From the NCBI GenBank assembly GCA_963422685.1, contig OY730442.1:2232001-2296000 (forward strand): a stretch of DNA of 64,000 nt, given 5' to 3'. This document shows positions 16,227 to 24,767 of this stretch, piece by piece; the first letter of the stretch is position 1; each line of letters opens with the position of its first letter. The stretch is from Spongiihabitans sp963422685 (GTDB lineage: Bacteria; Pseudomonadota; Gammaproteobacteria; Arenicellales; Poriferihabitantaceae). Both the position numbers and the translations under genes were made by a program. The notes under the pieces are model-generated. The model saw nothing but the letters and a program-made list of their open reading frames with translations, made no database searches and was not told where the DNA came from.

Positions 16227-17547
16227 AGTCTTTAGTCTGCGGTTTTCCCGTCTGCTGTTTCCCCAGAGGAATGCCTGCTTCCAGTCTGGACTGGCGGCCA
16301 GCCAGCCCCATGGTTCGTTTCAATAAAAACCGTTTCGCCGGCGGAAAATGTTCAATCGTGGTGAGGCCCAGGTTGCGGGCAAATCCCAGGGCTTTAAAAT
16401 CGTTGGAAAAAATTTCGACCAGACTGTGCGTGAAGCAAGTCACCATCTCGGTATCGCGCTTTCGGGATCGGGCATAGGCATTGATCATGGATTGGTTCCC
16501 GAATTCTGAATCTGCGCCTGAAGGTGTATGGGAAAATATCAGCTCGGCCAGATGGGCGACATCGCGCAGCCCAAGATTGAAGCCTTGTCCTGCCACGGGA
16601 TGCACGGTATGCGCGGCGTTGCCAATCACAATAATTCGGTTGTTGCCGGGTTCGGGGAGCAAGGCGCGTTTGAGTGGATAGATCTTACGGGCCGATGGAT
16701 GGCTGAAATTGCCCGCCCGGTCGCCGAAGCAATGTTGCAGAGCCGCAATGAAATCATCATCGGACAATGCTATCCGGGTTTGGAGATTTTCCTGGCGGGT
16801 GGTCCATACCGCAGCAAACCGCTGGTCAATTTTTCCGGCACTGGCGGTGCTATGCGGTAACAGCGCCAGCGGCCCTTCTTTGGTAAAACGCTCGTATGCG
16901 CGCCCCCGATGCGGGCGGTCCGTGGTGACAATGCTCAATACCGCCGATTGCGCATAATCCATGCTGATGGCAGCGCTGTTTATCTGCCGGGCCAGGGCGG
17001 AGCGGCCGCCATCCGCCAGTACCACCAGAGCGGTTTTGATGCGTCTGGTATTTTTGCCCTGGCAAATGTCTACCAGGCAGTAATTGTCGCGTTGATGCAG
17101 ATTATTTGCCCGGGCCGGGCAGGCAATTTCGGTGTTGCCATCCATCTTGAGTTGACGCCACAATACATCGCCAAGTACCCGGGTGGGCACCACATAGCCC
17201 AGGGCATCGGTTCCGGCATCTTTATGTGAAAGATGGGTCTGCCCAAAATGACCTTGATTGGAGATGTGAATATCCAGTATAGGCTGCGCCTGTCTGGATT
17301 CGATTTCCTGCCAGATGCCCATGGCGCTGTAAATCCGTTTGGCGCTGTACGTCAATGCCACGGTGCGCTCGTCATAACTAGGTTGCTGCGCGGATTGATG
17401 GGCCACAGATTCAATCAGCAGGATTTTCCGGTCAGCCGGTCCCAGCGCCACCCCAAGGCTGGCGCCCACCAATCCGCCGCCGATGATGACCACATCAAAT
17501 GTCTGGTTGCCGACCTGGTCACAAGTCCGGTCCTGAGATTGAGTCAA
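16213..17547 (-). CDS. ubiH: UbiH-family 2-octaprenyl-6-methoxyphenol hydroxylase
   Basis: A second ubiquinone hydroxylase of 444 residues, paralogous to the downstream one. The FAD motif VVIIGGGLVGASLGVAL is at about 19-35, the DG motif LVVLADGGRSALARQ near 180, and the FAD/ribityl motif VIGNAAHTVHPVAGQGFNLGLRD near 305. It lies just downstream of pepP, as in the pepP-ubiH-ubiI operon of enteric bacteria. The only usable start close to the conserved N-terminus is TTG at 17547, with GGAG very close upstream, so the exact start is uncertain. The C-terminus has a short unconserved tail. Confidence 0.87.
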   Translation of the reverse strand: MTQSQDRTCDQVGNQTFDVVIIGGGLVGASLGVALGPADRKILLIESVAHQSAQQPSYDERTVALTYSAKRIYSAMGIWQEIESRQAQPILDIHISNQGHFGQTHLSHKDAGTDALGYVVPTRVLGDVLWRQLKMDGNTEIACPARANNLHQRDNYCLVDICQGKNTRRIKTALVVLADGGRSALARQINSAAISMDYAQSAVLSIVTTDRPHRGRAYERFTKEGPLALLPHSTASAGKIDQRFAAVWTTRQENLQTRIALSDDDFIAALQHCFGDRAGNFSHPSARKIYPLKRALLPEPGNNRIIVIGNAAHTVHPVAGQGFNLGLRDVAHLAELIFSHTPSGADSEFGNQSMINAYARSRKRDTEMVTCFTHSLVEIFSNDFKALGFARNLGLTTIEHFPPAKRFLLKRTMGLAGRQSRLEAGIPLGKQQTGKPQTKDYAKG

Positions 17548-17605
17548 AACTCCGGTACCCTTAATCTGCTGTGGCGCCTGTACAGCGGTGAATAGTCGGA
17601 TTGCA

Positions 17606-18919
17606 TCAGGCCGCCATCAATGCCTCTATCGCTTTGATTTCTTTAGGAACGTGTCTGGTGAACACTTCGTTTCCCTGATGCGTGACCTGGATATCGTCTT
17701 CTATGCGAATACCGGTGTTATGCCATTTGGGGTCCACTTCCCGGCTCGGGGAAATATATAATCCCGGCTCCACGGTCAATACCATGCCGGGTTCAAGAAG
17801 CCGCCACTGTCCGTCAATTTTGTAGTCTCCGACGTCATGCACATCCATTCCCAACCAGTGCCCGGTGCGGTGCATATAAAAAGGATGGCAGGCATTGGTT
17901 TCAATCAGTTCGTGAATTTCGCCATGCAGTAATCCAATCTCAACCAGGCCTTCGGTAATCACGCTTACTGCGGCCCGATGATAATCAAGCACGCTGTTAT
18001 CCGGTTTGACCTGCTCAATAGCGGCCAGTTGAGCGGCCAGCACAATTTCGTACAACGCTTTTTGTTCACCGCTGTATTTTCCGTTCACCGGAAATGTCCG
18101 GGTAATGTCTGCGGCATAGCAATCAACTTCCGCACCGGCATCGATAAGCAGCAAATCGCCGTCCCGCAATGCACAATTATTTTCTGCATAGTGGAGAATG
18201 CAGGCATTTGGCCCGCCCGCGACGATGGAAGGATAGGCATTGTACTCGCTGCCGCCCAATCGAAATTCGCATTCCAGCTCGGCCTGTATCTGATACTCGA
18301 ATTTGCCGGGGCGGGTGGATTGCATGGCGCGTATATGACCCAGAGACGAGAGTTTTGCCGCCGCTCGCATGATCCGGGTTTCATCTTTTTCCTTGATGAG
18401 GCGCATTTCATGCAGGATGTGGCGAAGGTCAACGTATTTCCCGGGTGCATGGGCGCCAGCACGTCGTTTACTGCGAACCGCATTGATGCAGTGTAGCAAT
18501 TCGCTGTCAAATTCCGGGTATCGTCCTATCATGGTATAGAGCTTGTCGCGATTGTTCAGCAGTTCCGGGAGCTTTTGGTTCAGCGCTTCAATCGGGAAGG
18601 CCTGGTCGACCCCAAAGTCCGAAACGGCCCCGTCCAGGCCGGCACGTTGACCATCCCATCGTTCTTTCTCCGGGTCCTTTTCCCGACAAAACAAGAGGAA
18701 TTCACCTTCGGCTCTACCCGGCACGAATACGGCGACTGCTTTGGGTTCGGCAAAGTGCGTCAGATAATAAAAATCACTGTCTGGACGAAATTTGAACAGC
18801 ACGTCGCCATTGCGCGTTTGCTGGTGCGCCGTGCTCAGGATGGCGATGCCATCGCCGATGAAGCTCATCAGGTCCTGGCGACGGCGCAGGTATATATCCG
18901 GGTCAAAATATTCTGGCAT
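17606..18919 (-). CDS. pepP: Xaa-Pro aminopeptidase P
   Basis: An M24B metallopeptidase (437 residues) that removes the N-terminal residue from peptides with Pro second. The N-terminal domain includes FKFRPDSDFYYLTHF. The catalytic pita-bread domain carries the metal ligands in LLIDAGAEVDCYAADITRTF (two Asp), HRTGHWLGMDVHD (His), VLTVEPGLYI (Glu) and GIRIEDDI (Glu), all present. Gene order ygfB-pepP-ubiH matches other gammaproteobacteria and supports a common operon. Confidence 0.93.
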   Translation of the reverse strand: MPEYFDPDIYLRRRQDLMSFIGDGIAILSTAHQQTRNGDVLFKFRPDSDFYYLTHFAEPKAVAVFVPGRAEGEFLLFCREKDPEKERWDGQRAGLDGAVSDFGVDQAFPIEALNQKLPELLNNRDKLYTMIGRYPEFDSELLHCINAVRSKRRAGAHAPGKYVDLRHILHEMRLIKEKDETRIMRAAAKLSSLGHIRAMQSTRPGKFEYQIQAELECEFRLGGSEYNAYPSIVAGGPNACILHYAENNCALRDGDLLLIDAGAEVDCYAADITRTFPVNGKYSGEQKALYEIVLAAQLAAIEQVKPDNSVLDYHRAAVSVITEGLVEIGLLHGEIHELIETNACHPFYMHRTGHWLGMDVHDVGDYKIDGQWRLLEPGMVLTVEPGLYISPSREVDPKWHNTGIRIEDDIQVTHQGNEVFTRHVPKEIKAIEALMAA

Positions 18920-18942
18920 ATCGGGTTGCCTGTATGGGTGTA

Positions 18943-19557
18943 TTAGTGGATTTCTGTGCTTTGCGGGTTTGGCTCGGCGCTTGATCTAATGCTGGACCTG
19001 GCACTGTATTTATGGCCCAGTTCATCGTATATCAATTGAATGCCCACCCGAAGGTATTCTTCAATTTCCATTAATGACCTTTCGTCCTGTTCTTTTGCGC
19101 TGCCCGTTGACGCCGGATTGATTCCGCCAATATCAAACAGGTCGCGGATGATTTCCCCAACCGACTCGCTGCACTCGTTCACGATGCTTTCCCCATCGTG
19201 GCAGAATCCCTGCAAATAGCCTGCACACCAGTTTGATAATGCCTCTGCTTTTTGCCGGGTTTCGGCCCGGTCATCGGGTAACAGGAGGTTAAAAGTAAAC
19301 TGGTCAGAATTCAGGTCACGCAGAATGAATTCAAACAAACTTTCGAGCAAGGCGATTTCTTCGGCGTTTGCGACCTGAAACAAATACATTTTATTGCCGA
19401 CCTGCTGTGTATCCACGCCCCGGCAGGCAAGGCCGGCCAGCAGACCATGGGCCTCTGATGCGCCGCTATTCCAGGCGGTGGACTTCAGCTTGTTGTCTAT
19501 ATCCTGGTAGAGTTTGCGCTGGAAATCTTTCGGGCTGAGTGATGCAATTTCAGTCAT
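18943..19557 (-). CDS. ygfB: YgfB family (UPF0149) protein
   Basis: A 204-residue UPF0149 protein, an all-helical family found upstream of pepP in gammaproteobacteria. Conserved pieces are EAHGLLAGLACRG near 35, the FNLLLPDDRA segment, and the ALSNWCAGYLQGFCHDG helix near 110-126, which is the family signature. The gene is first in the - strand ubi operon and divergent from the zapB-like/zapA unit across about 210 bases. In Pseudomonas YgfB has been linked to repression of beta-lactam resistance genes; no such role can be inferred here. Confidence 0.87.
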   Translation of the reverse strand: MTEIASLSPKDFQRKLYQDIDNKLKSTAWNSGASEAHGLLAGLACRGVDTQQVGNKMYLFQVANAEEIALLESLFEFILRDLNSDQFTFNLLLPDDRAETRQKAEALSNWCAGYLQGFCHDGESIVNECSESVGEIIRDLFDIGGINPASTGSAKEQDERSLMEIEEYLRVGIQLIYDELGHKYSARSSIRSSAEPNPQSTEIH

Positions 19558-19769
19558 TAGTGGAAAATTTTTATCGGATAACTAGCGGAATACAGAGCGG
19601 ATATTGTAAACCAGGGCACCGGGATATCCTGTTTAATTATGGATGAAACTGGCAAATCCGAAGCAAATGTTGATATATTTGCGAAAATAATTATCAACAT
19701 ACTGGACGGCACTGGCGCCCCAATCCGCAATCAATATTTTTCCAGACATCCATCGGCGATCGTAAAAGC

Positions 19770-19970
19770 ATGGGAGATACCATAGAAAAACTGGAGCAGC
19801 GAGTTACCGACATGATCAGATTGCTTGAAGAAATGGGGCGGCAAAACGAAATTCTGCGCACCGATCAACAAATGCTCAGACAAGAATTCAAGGCGCTGCA
19901 GGATAAAAATAAAATTGCCCGGGGCCGCGTAGAGCAAATTGTTGCGCGGCTAAAATCGCTTGAAGGTTAA
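19770..19970 (+). CDS. Small coiled-coil protein (ZapB-like, TIGR02449 type)
   Basis: A 66-residue protein that is almost entirely one coiled coil: heptads run through IEKLEQRVTDMIRLLEEM, QQMLRQEFKALQDKN and VEQIVARLKSLEG. It matches the small family encoded directly before zapA in many gammaproteobacteria and sharing ZapB's layout, hence a likely cell-division accessory role at the Z-ring. The ATG at 19770 is the natural start. It ends 28 bases before the chosen zapA start. Confidence 0.78.
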   Translation: MGDTIEKLEQRVTDMIRLLEEMGRQNEILRTDQQMLRQEFKALQDKNKIARGRVEQIVARLKSLEG

Positions 19971-19998
19971 ATCGGGTCAGGCCCAAATACCTGCAATC

Positions 19999-20340
19999 AT
20001 GGAGGCTGCAAACAAACAGAGTGTAAAAGTGACCATCATGCAACGTGAATTCACCGTGGCATGTCGAAAAGAAGAGACCGAAGGTTTAATTGCGGCGGCG
20101 GCGTATCTCGATAAACAGATGCGGGCGGTCGCCAAGGGCAGCCAGATTCTGGGAATTGACCGCTGCGCGGTCATGGCGGGTTTAAATATCGCCCACTCAT
20201 TAGTGCAGCTCCAAAAAGCCGCGGATATACAGGCAAACGTCGATAATCGTTTGCAACTGTTGCACGACCGGGTCGATAAAGCAGTCACCCGGATTAAACA
20301 GGATCAGAACTTCGGGAAAAAACGGAACCCCCACCATTGA
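19999..20340 (+). CDS. zapA: Cell division protein ZapA
   Basis: ZapA (113 residues) bundles FtsZ filaments and tethers ZapB. The N-terminal ZapA fold begins VKVTIMQREFTVACRKEE, followed by LIAAAAYLDKQMRAV, CAVMAGLNIAHSLVQLQ, and a C-terminal helix that dimerises as a coiled coil. The ATG at 19999 is favoured; the frame is open back to a TTG at 19960 overlapping the previous gene, but the added residues are not family-like. Its position before 6S RNA and ygfA matches the canonical zapA-ssrS-ygfA arrangement. Confidence 0.9.
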   Translation: MEAANKQSVKVTIMQREFTVACRKEETEGLIAAAAYLDKQMRAVAKGSQILGIDRCAVMAGLNIAHSLVQLQKAADIQANVDNRLQLLHDRVDKAVTRIKQDQNFGKKRNPHH

Positions 20341-20620
20341 TTGCTTGCAACCTTCAATTGCCAAAATAAACCGGATACTTTTACCCACTGCTCAAGTTCT
20401 ATCGCGATTACACTCAAGAGTCTGCCCAATCATTTGCATAGGGTTGTTTCGCGGTAAAAAATCCCGTCTGCTCCGCACTATTACTGGTTCCTTGATCTTG
20501 TCGTGTCAGTTGTACCGCAATGACTGTTGGAGCCTGTTATCCGGATTTGCTAAAACATGCCGCAGGATCATTTTGGCCATTTTTCCTGGCCCGTTCTCAT
20601 GATAGACTTCCCATTGGTAT

Positions 20621-20804
20621 TACCTGCGGTGTTCGAGTTGTCTCCCAAATCCCTCGAACCTAACATATTGACTCGGGTGCTGTTATGAATGACGGGGGTG
20701 TATGACCACGGCTTTTGGCTGGCGCGATTCCCGAAGTTATTCTTTTGTACCCACTTTGAACCACTCCGGTTCAAGGTAGAGTGAGCATACGGCACTCGCG
20801 GGTA
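20621..20804 (+). ncRNA. ssrS: 6S RNA
   Basis: 6S RNA mimics an open promoter and sequesters sigma-70 RNA polymerase in stationary phase. The ends pair: ACCTGCGG at about 20622-20629 with CGCGGGT near 20797-20803, closing the long helix. The 3' arm contains the conserved hairpin TTGAACC-ACTCC-GGTTCAA at 20756-20775, as in E. coli 6S. It lies between zapA and ygfA, its near-universal place in gammaproteobacteria. A T run (TTTTTT, 20809-20814) follows. Exact ends are uncertain by several bases. Confidence 0.82.
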
Positions 20805-20857
20805 ATGCTTTTTTCTTCCGCAAAATTCTGTTTCTTTTGCATAAACTATTTTTCCCT

Positions 20858-21619
20858 GTGCGTAATAAAGCTGAATTAAGAAAACCCATACGCGATAAAC
20901 GCAGATCTCTCTCCCCGGAACAACAATTGGCCGCGGCCAGAGGACTTCTGGTTCAATTACAAACTGTTCGCCAGTTCCTGGGATCCGGGAAAATTGCCCT
21001 GTATTTGGGCAACGACGGAGAAATTGATACTGCTGAAGTACTGGACTGGTGTTGGCGACAGGGAAAACGAACCTTCGTTCCGGTTATCGTGCAGGAAAAC
21101 TGCTTGGATGCAGGATGCAGGATGGCTCCCGAGGCCCAAACAAAAACAAAAAATACGCTGTTGTTTGCATCGGTAACGGTTCAGACACGCTATGCGGATA
21201 ACCGGTACGGCATCAAGGAACCCTTAGTAAAAAGCGCTGATATTATTGGTGCCGAACGATTGGACCTGGTTTTAATGCCCCTAGTGGCATTTGATGAAAG
21301 CGGTAATCGTATTGGTATGGGAGGCGGATTTTATGACAGGACATTTGCATTCAAACAATCTCGTTCAGAAAAGAAACCGTACCTCATCGGCATTGCACAC
21401 GAAATCCAAAAGGTTGATGCCATAGCTGCTGAACACTGGGATGTTCCGCTGACTATGGTAGTAACCGACAAGCAGGTCTATCGCCCCGGGAAGCGCTCCG
21501 GTACATCAGCCGCAAGACTTAGGGAAAATAATCAACCCGCATTAGATCAGACTCGGCGTGCAATAGCGGTGAAAACGGCTACAGGCAAGCCGCAGGAGCG
21601 AGCGAGTCTGGAAACTTAA
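20858..21619 (+). CDS. ygfA: 5-formyltetrahydrofolate cyclo-ligase
   Basis: The enzyme converts 5-formyl-THF to 5,10-methenyl-THF with ATP. The N-terminal ELRKPIRDKRRSLSPEQQ and the phosphate-binding signature GNRIGMGGGFYDR near residue 160 identify it. No ATG is available at the conserved start: the GTG at 20858 (VRNKAELRK) fits the family best, with TTG at 20837 as the alternative. A polar C-terminal tail of about 40 residues (RPGKRSGTSAARLRE...) exceeds the usual 180-200 residue length. Its position after 6S RNA is conserved, and co-transcription with the RNA is usual. Confidence 0.9.
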   Translation: MRNKAELRKPIRDKRRSLSPEQQLAAARGLLVQLQTVRQFLGSGKIALYLGNDGEIDTAEVLDWCWRQGKRTFVPVIVQENCLDAGCRMAPEAQTKTKNTLLFASVTVQTRYADNRYGIKEPLVKSADIIGAERLDLVLMPLVAFDESGNRIGMGGGFYDRTFAFKQSRSEKKPYLIGIAHEIQKVDAIAAEHWDVPLTMVVTDKQVYRPGKRSGTSAARLRENNQPALDQTRRAIAVKTATGKPQERASLET

Positions 21620-21630
21620 AAAAACAAAAT

Positions 21631-22083
21631 ATGAAATACTGGTTAATGAAGAACGAACCGCAGGCTTTTTCAATTGATGATCTGGCCCGGGTCAAAGTTG
21701 AACCCTGGGACGGGATTCGCAACTATCAGGCTAGAAATTTTATACGGGATGATATGTCCATCGGCGACAAGGTTCTTTTCTATCACTCAAGCTGTAAAAT
21801 TCCCGGGATTGTGGGGCTGGCCGAGATCGCGAGTGACGCCTATCCTGACCATACGGCCTTTGATCCCGGAGAGCATTATTACGACCCGAAAAGCAATCCC
21901 GACAACCCGACCTGGCTCATGGTGGATGTCAGGTTCATTGCCAAACTGGATCAGCCGGTCACCCTGCAGCAACTGCGGGGCTATCCCGAATTGTCGGGTA
22001 TGCGGTTGCTGCAACGCGGTAATCGCCTGTCTATTATCCCGGTCGATAAACAGCATTGGGATTTTATTCAGACATTGATGTGA
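21631..22083 (+). CDS. EVE domain protein
   Basis: A 150-residue single EVE domain (PUA-like fold), a family that binds modified bases in RNA or DNA. Seen are the start YWLMKNEPQAFSIDDL, the WDGIRNYQARNFIRDDM segment, VLFYHSS, GIVGLAEI and the C-terminal LLQRGNRLSIIPV. All parts of the domain are present. It starts 11 bases after ygfA on the same strand and likely shares its transcript. The specific ligand is unknown for this subgroup. Confidence 0.87.
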   Translation: MKYWLMKNEPQAFSIDDLARVKVEPWDGIRNYQARNFIRDDMSIGDKVLFYHSSCKIPGIVGLAEIASDAYPDHTAFDPGEHYYDPKSNPDNPTWLMVDVRFIAKLDQPVTLQQLRGYPELSGMRLLQRGNRLSIIPVDKQHWDFIQTLM

Positions 22084-22118
22084 AATATTTTACCAACACC
22101 TGTTATGTTAATTGACAA

Positions 22119-22712
22119 ATGCGAACGCTGAAAAACCTGCTTCCCGCACTATTAATGATTGGCACAGGCGTTTTCTATTCGCCTGGTTATGCAACCGAAA
22201 CCGGAAACAAAAACATGATAAAAATGACCACTTCCCGTGGCACTGTCGAAATCGAACTGTACCCCCAGGCGGCGCCGGAAACGGTAAAAAACTTTCTTGG
22301 CTATGTAGAAAGTGGTCACTTTGACGGGCTGATATTTCATCGTGTCATTCCCGGGTTTATGATTCAGGGTGGCGGATTTACCCCGGACATGAATCAACGC
22401 AACACCCGGCCACCCATTGTCAACGAAGCGGACAATGGGTTGAAAAATACCGCCGGCACATTGTCCATGGCCCGAACTTCGGTTCCTGATTCTGCAACTT
22501 CGCAATTTTTTATCAATCTTGTGGACAATGGATTCCTCGATTTCTCGGCGAAAACCCGGCAGGGTTGGGGCTATGCGGTTTTTGCCCGGGTGGTCAATGG
22601 CATGGACGTAGTGGAACAAATCGCCAGCGTTGCCACGGGCAATGTGGGCGGTCACGGCGACGTGCCATTGCAGCCGGTTTTAATAGAAAAGGCGGAAATC
22701 ATCGCCGAGTAA
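22119..22712 (+). CDS. Periplasmic cyclophilin-type peptidyl-prolyl isomerase
   Basis: A 197-residue cyclophilin with an N-terminal signal peptide (LKNLLPALLMIGTGVFYSPGYA, cut likely after about residue 25), so it acts in the periplasm like PpiA. Catalytic and binding pieces are present: FHRVIPGFMIQGG with the key Arg, the SMART-like segment LSMARTSVPDSATSQFFINL, and GYAVFARVVNGMDVV. The Trp-containing RQGWGYAVF and the terminal PLQPVLIEKAEI are typical of bacterial PpiA/PpiB. Confidence 0.9.
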   Translation: MRTLKNLLPALLMIGTGVFYSPGYATETGNKNMIKMTTSRGTVEIELYPQAAPETVKNFLGYVESGHFDGLIFHRVIPGFMIQGGGFTPDMNQRNTRPPIVNEADNGLKNTAGTLSMARTSVPDSATSQFFINLVDNGFLDFSAKTRQGWGYAVFARVVNGMDVVEQIASVATGNVGGHGDVPLQPVLIEKAEIIAE

Positions 22713-22791
22713 AACCAGGAAAATGCGAATCGGCATTACTTTGAACCGCGAAGTAAAATCCGTACAACATTCCAACCACTTGATTTTCATT

Positions 22792-24228
22792 GTGAATCCT
22801 AAATTATTTATCAAAACGTTTGGCTGTCAGATGAATCAATATGATTCGTCTCGAATGGCGGATTTATTGTCGGCCAGTCATGGGTGTGAACCTGTAGATG
22901 ATCCTGTGCAGGCTGATATTGTGTTGTTGAATACCTGCTCGGTGCGCGAAAAGGCCCAGGGGAAGGTGTTCTCTTTGCTCGGACGCTGGCGGGAGATTAA
23001 AGCGAAAAACAAAAATCTGGTAATTGGCGTGGGCGGCTGCGTGGCCAGCCAGGAAGGCGAGATGATTATGCGGCGTGCGCCCTATGTGGATATGGTATTC
23101 GGCCCCCAGACCCTGCATCGACTGCCGACCATGCTGGATCAAATTATGCAGCAGCACCAGCAGGCTGTAGATATTTCTTTTCCAGAAATCGAAAAGTTCG
23201 ATTGTCTGCCGCCGCCGAGCGTGGATGGTGCAAAAGCCTTCGTTTCTGTCATGGAGGGATGCAGCAAATACTGTTCGTTCTGCGTGGTGCCCTACACTAG
23301 GGGGACGGAATTCAGTCGTCCATTCGATGACGTGATAACTGAAATTGTCGGATTGGCGGAACAGGGGGTTCGAGAGATTTGTTTGCTGGGACAGAATGTG
23401 AACGGATACCGTGGATTGACCCACGATGGCCAAATCATGGAATTTGCGGAATTGCTCCATTATGTTGCGGCGGTGCAGGGGGTGGACCGGATTCGCTATA
23501 CCACTTCGCATCCAATCGATTTTACCGACGACCTGGTTGCGGCCCATGCGGAGATTCCCGAGTTGGTCAGCCATTTACATTTGCCGGTGCAAAGCGGATC
23601 GAATCGAATACTGGAACGCATGAAGAGAGGGTATACCGCTGAAGATTATTTGCACTGGGTCGATAAATTAAGGCGAGCCAGACCGGGTATTTCAATATCT
23701 TCAGATTTTATTATCGGATTTCCAGGGGAAACCGAAGCCGATTTTCAGGACACAATGAAATTGATTGAAACGGTCAGATTTGACCAGAGTTTCAGTTTTA
23801 TTTACAGCCAGCGTCCCGGCACACCCGCAGCAGGTCTGGACGATAATGTCAGTATGGCGGTGAAAAAGCAGCGCTTGTCCGAGCTTCAGGCCAGCATCAA
23901 TCGATTCGCCACACAGTTCAGCCATGAAATGGTAGGTACCGGGCAAGTCGTTTTGGTTGAAGGACGCGCCAAAAAGGATTCGACCCAGATGTCCGGGCGC
24001 ACCGGAAATAACCGGGTGGTGAATTTTGATGGAGACGCTGCGTTGACAGGAAAATTTGTCACCATCAGGATCACCGAGGCGCTGCCCAATTCTCTACGTG
24101 GCCGGTTGATGCCAGTGGGTGAAAAGCGGGCCGTCGGCCCGATTCAGAAATCAGGCATTGCCGAAACCGACCGCCCTAATCCACCGGTTCAGGGCATTGC
24201 CAAAGCGCAGGCAAGCAGCCCGGGATGA
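22792..24228 (+). CDS. miaB: tRNA-2-methylthio-N6-dimethylallyladenosine synthase MiaB
   Basis: A radical-SAM methylthiotransferase that adds CH3S to i6A37 of tRNAs reading U-starting codons. The UPF0004 domain starts LFIKTFGCQMNQYDS with its first cluster Cys; the others are in NTCSVREKA and VGGCVASQ. The radical SAM motif is CSKYCSFCVVPYTRG near 161. A C-terminal TRAM domain follows (QVVLVEGRAKK), then an unconserved tail of about 30 residues. GTG at 22792 aligns with the family start and gives 478 residues; an in-frame ATG at 22723 would add 23 residues unlike MiaB. Confidence 0.92.
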   Translation: MNPKLFIKTFGCQMNQYDSSRMADLLSASHGCEPVDDPVQADIVLLNTCSVREKAQGKVFSLLGRWREIKAKNKNLVIGVGGCVASQEGEMIMRRAPYVDMVFGPQTLHRLPTMLDQIMQQHQQAVDISFPEIEKFDCLPPPSVDGAKAFVSVMEGCSKYCSFCVVPYTRGTEFSRPFDDVITEIVGLAEQGVREICLLGQNVNGYRGLTHDGQIMEFAELLHYVAAVQGVDRIRYTTSHPIDFTDDLVAAHAEIPELVSHLHLPVQSGSNRILERMKRGYTAEDYLHWVDKLRRARPGISISSDFIIGFPGETEADFQDTMKLIETVRFDQSFSFIYSQRPGTPAAGLDDNVSMAVKKQRLSELQASINRFATQFSHEMVGTGQVVLVEGRAKKDSTQMSGRTGNNRVVNFDGDAALTGKFVTIRITEALPNSLRGRLMPVGEKRAVGPIQKSGIAETDRPNPPVQGIAKAQASSPG

Positions 24229-24767
24229 AAAACTATTCTGATATGGCCATTGATTTGCAACTGGCGAGTCGTTTCAATGCAGAGGTTCCCGACTTGCAGG
24301 ATATAAACAAATGGGTGTCAATCAGTTTTGCCGCGATTGGCCGCACCCCGGCGGATCTCACCATCCGGGTGGTGGATGCGGCAGAAATTACCGACCTGAA
24401 CCACCGGTATCGCGGTAAAAACCAGCCGACCAATGTTCTTGCCTTTCCATTTGAAGCCGTAGCGGAGGTTGATTACCATCCGTTAGGGGATATTGTGATT
24501 TGTTTTTCTGTAGTAAAAAACGAATCGGGTCAACAGGATATATCTGTTTTTTCTCATTTCGCCCACATGGTTGTTCATGCTGCCCTGCACCTCTGTGGGT
24601 ATGACCACCAGACCGACGAAGACGCCGTGGTAATGGCAGATTTGGAAAAACGCATTTTGGCGGCTATTGGTGTGGATTATGAGGACAAATCCGGCCAAGC
24701 CGTTTCGGAACCAGTAATATCATCGGTGCTGGATGAAATTAACCATGAAACGAAATCCAAACATTGA
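24225..24767 (+). CDS. ybeY: Endoribonuclease YbeY
   Basis: A zinc endoribonuclease for 16S rRNA 3' maturation and 70S quality control. The zinc motif HAALHLCGYDH (H-x3-H-x5-H) is near residues 118-128, preceded by TNVLAFPFE and LGDIVICF as in the family. The gene overlaps miaB's stop by four bases (ATGA). In most gammaproteobacteria phoH lies between miaB and ybeY; it is missing here. A C-terminal tail of about 25 residues past the usual end is poorly conserved. Confidence 0.92.
   Translation: MKNYSDMAIDLQLASRFNAEVPDLQDINKWVSISFAAIGRTPADLTIRVVDAAEITDLNHRYRGKNQPTNVLAFPFEAVAEVDYHPLGDIVICFSVVKNESGQQDISVFSHFAHMVVHAALHLCGYDHQTDEDAVVMADLEKRILAAIGVDYEDKSGQAVSEPVISSVLDEINHETKSKH

Noticed and set aside
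20345..20602. 85-codon frame between zapA and 6S RNA
   Set aside because: Composition is that of translated non-coding sequence, and it sits in the region that normally holds only the 6S promoter.
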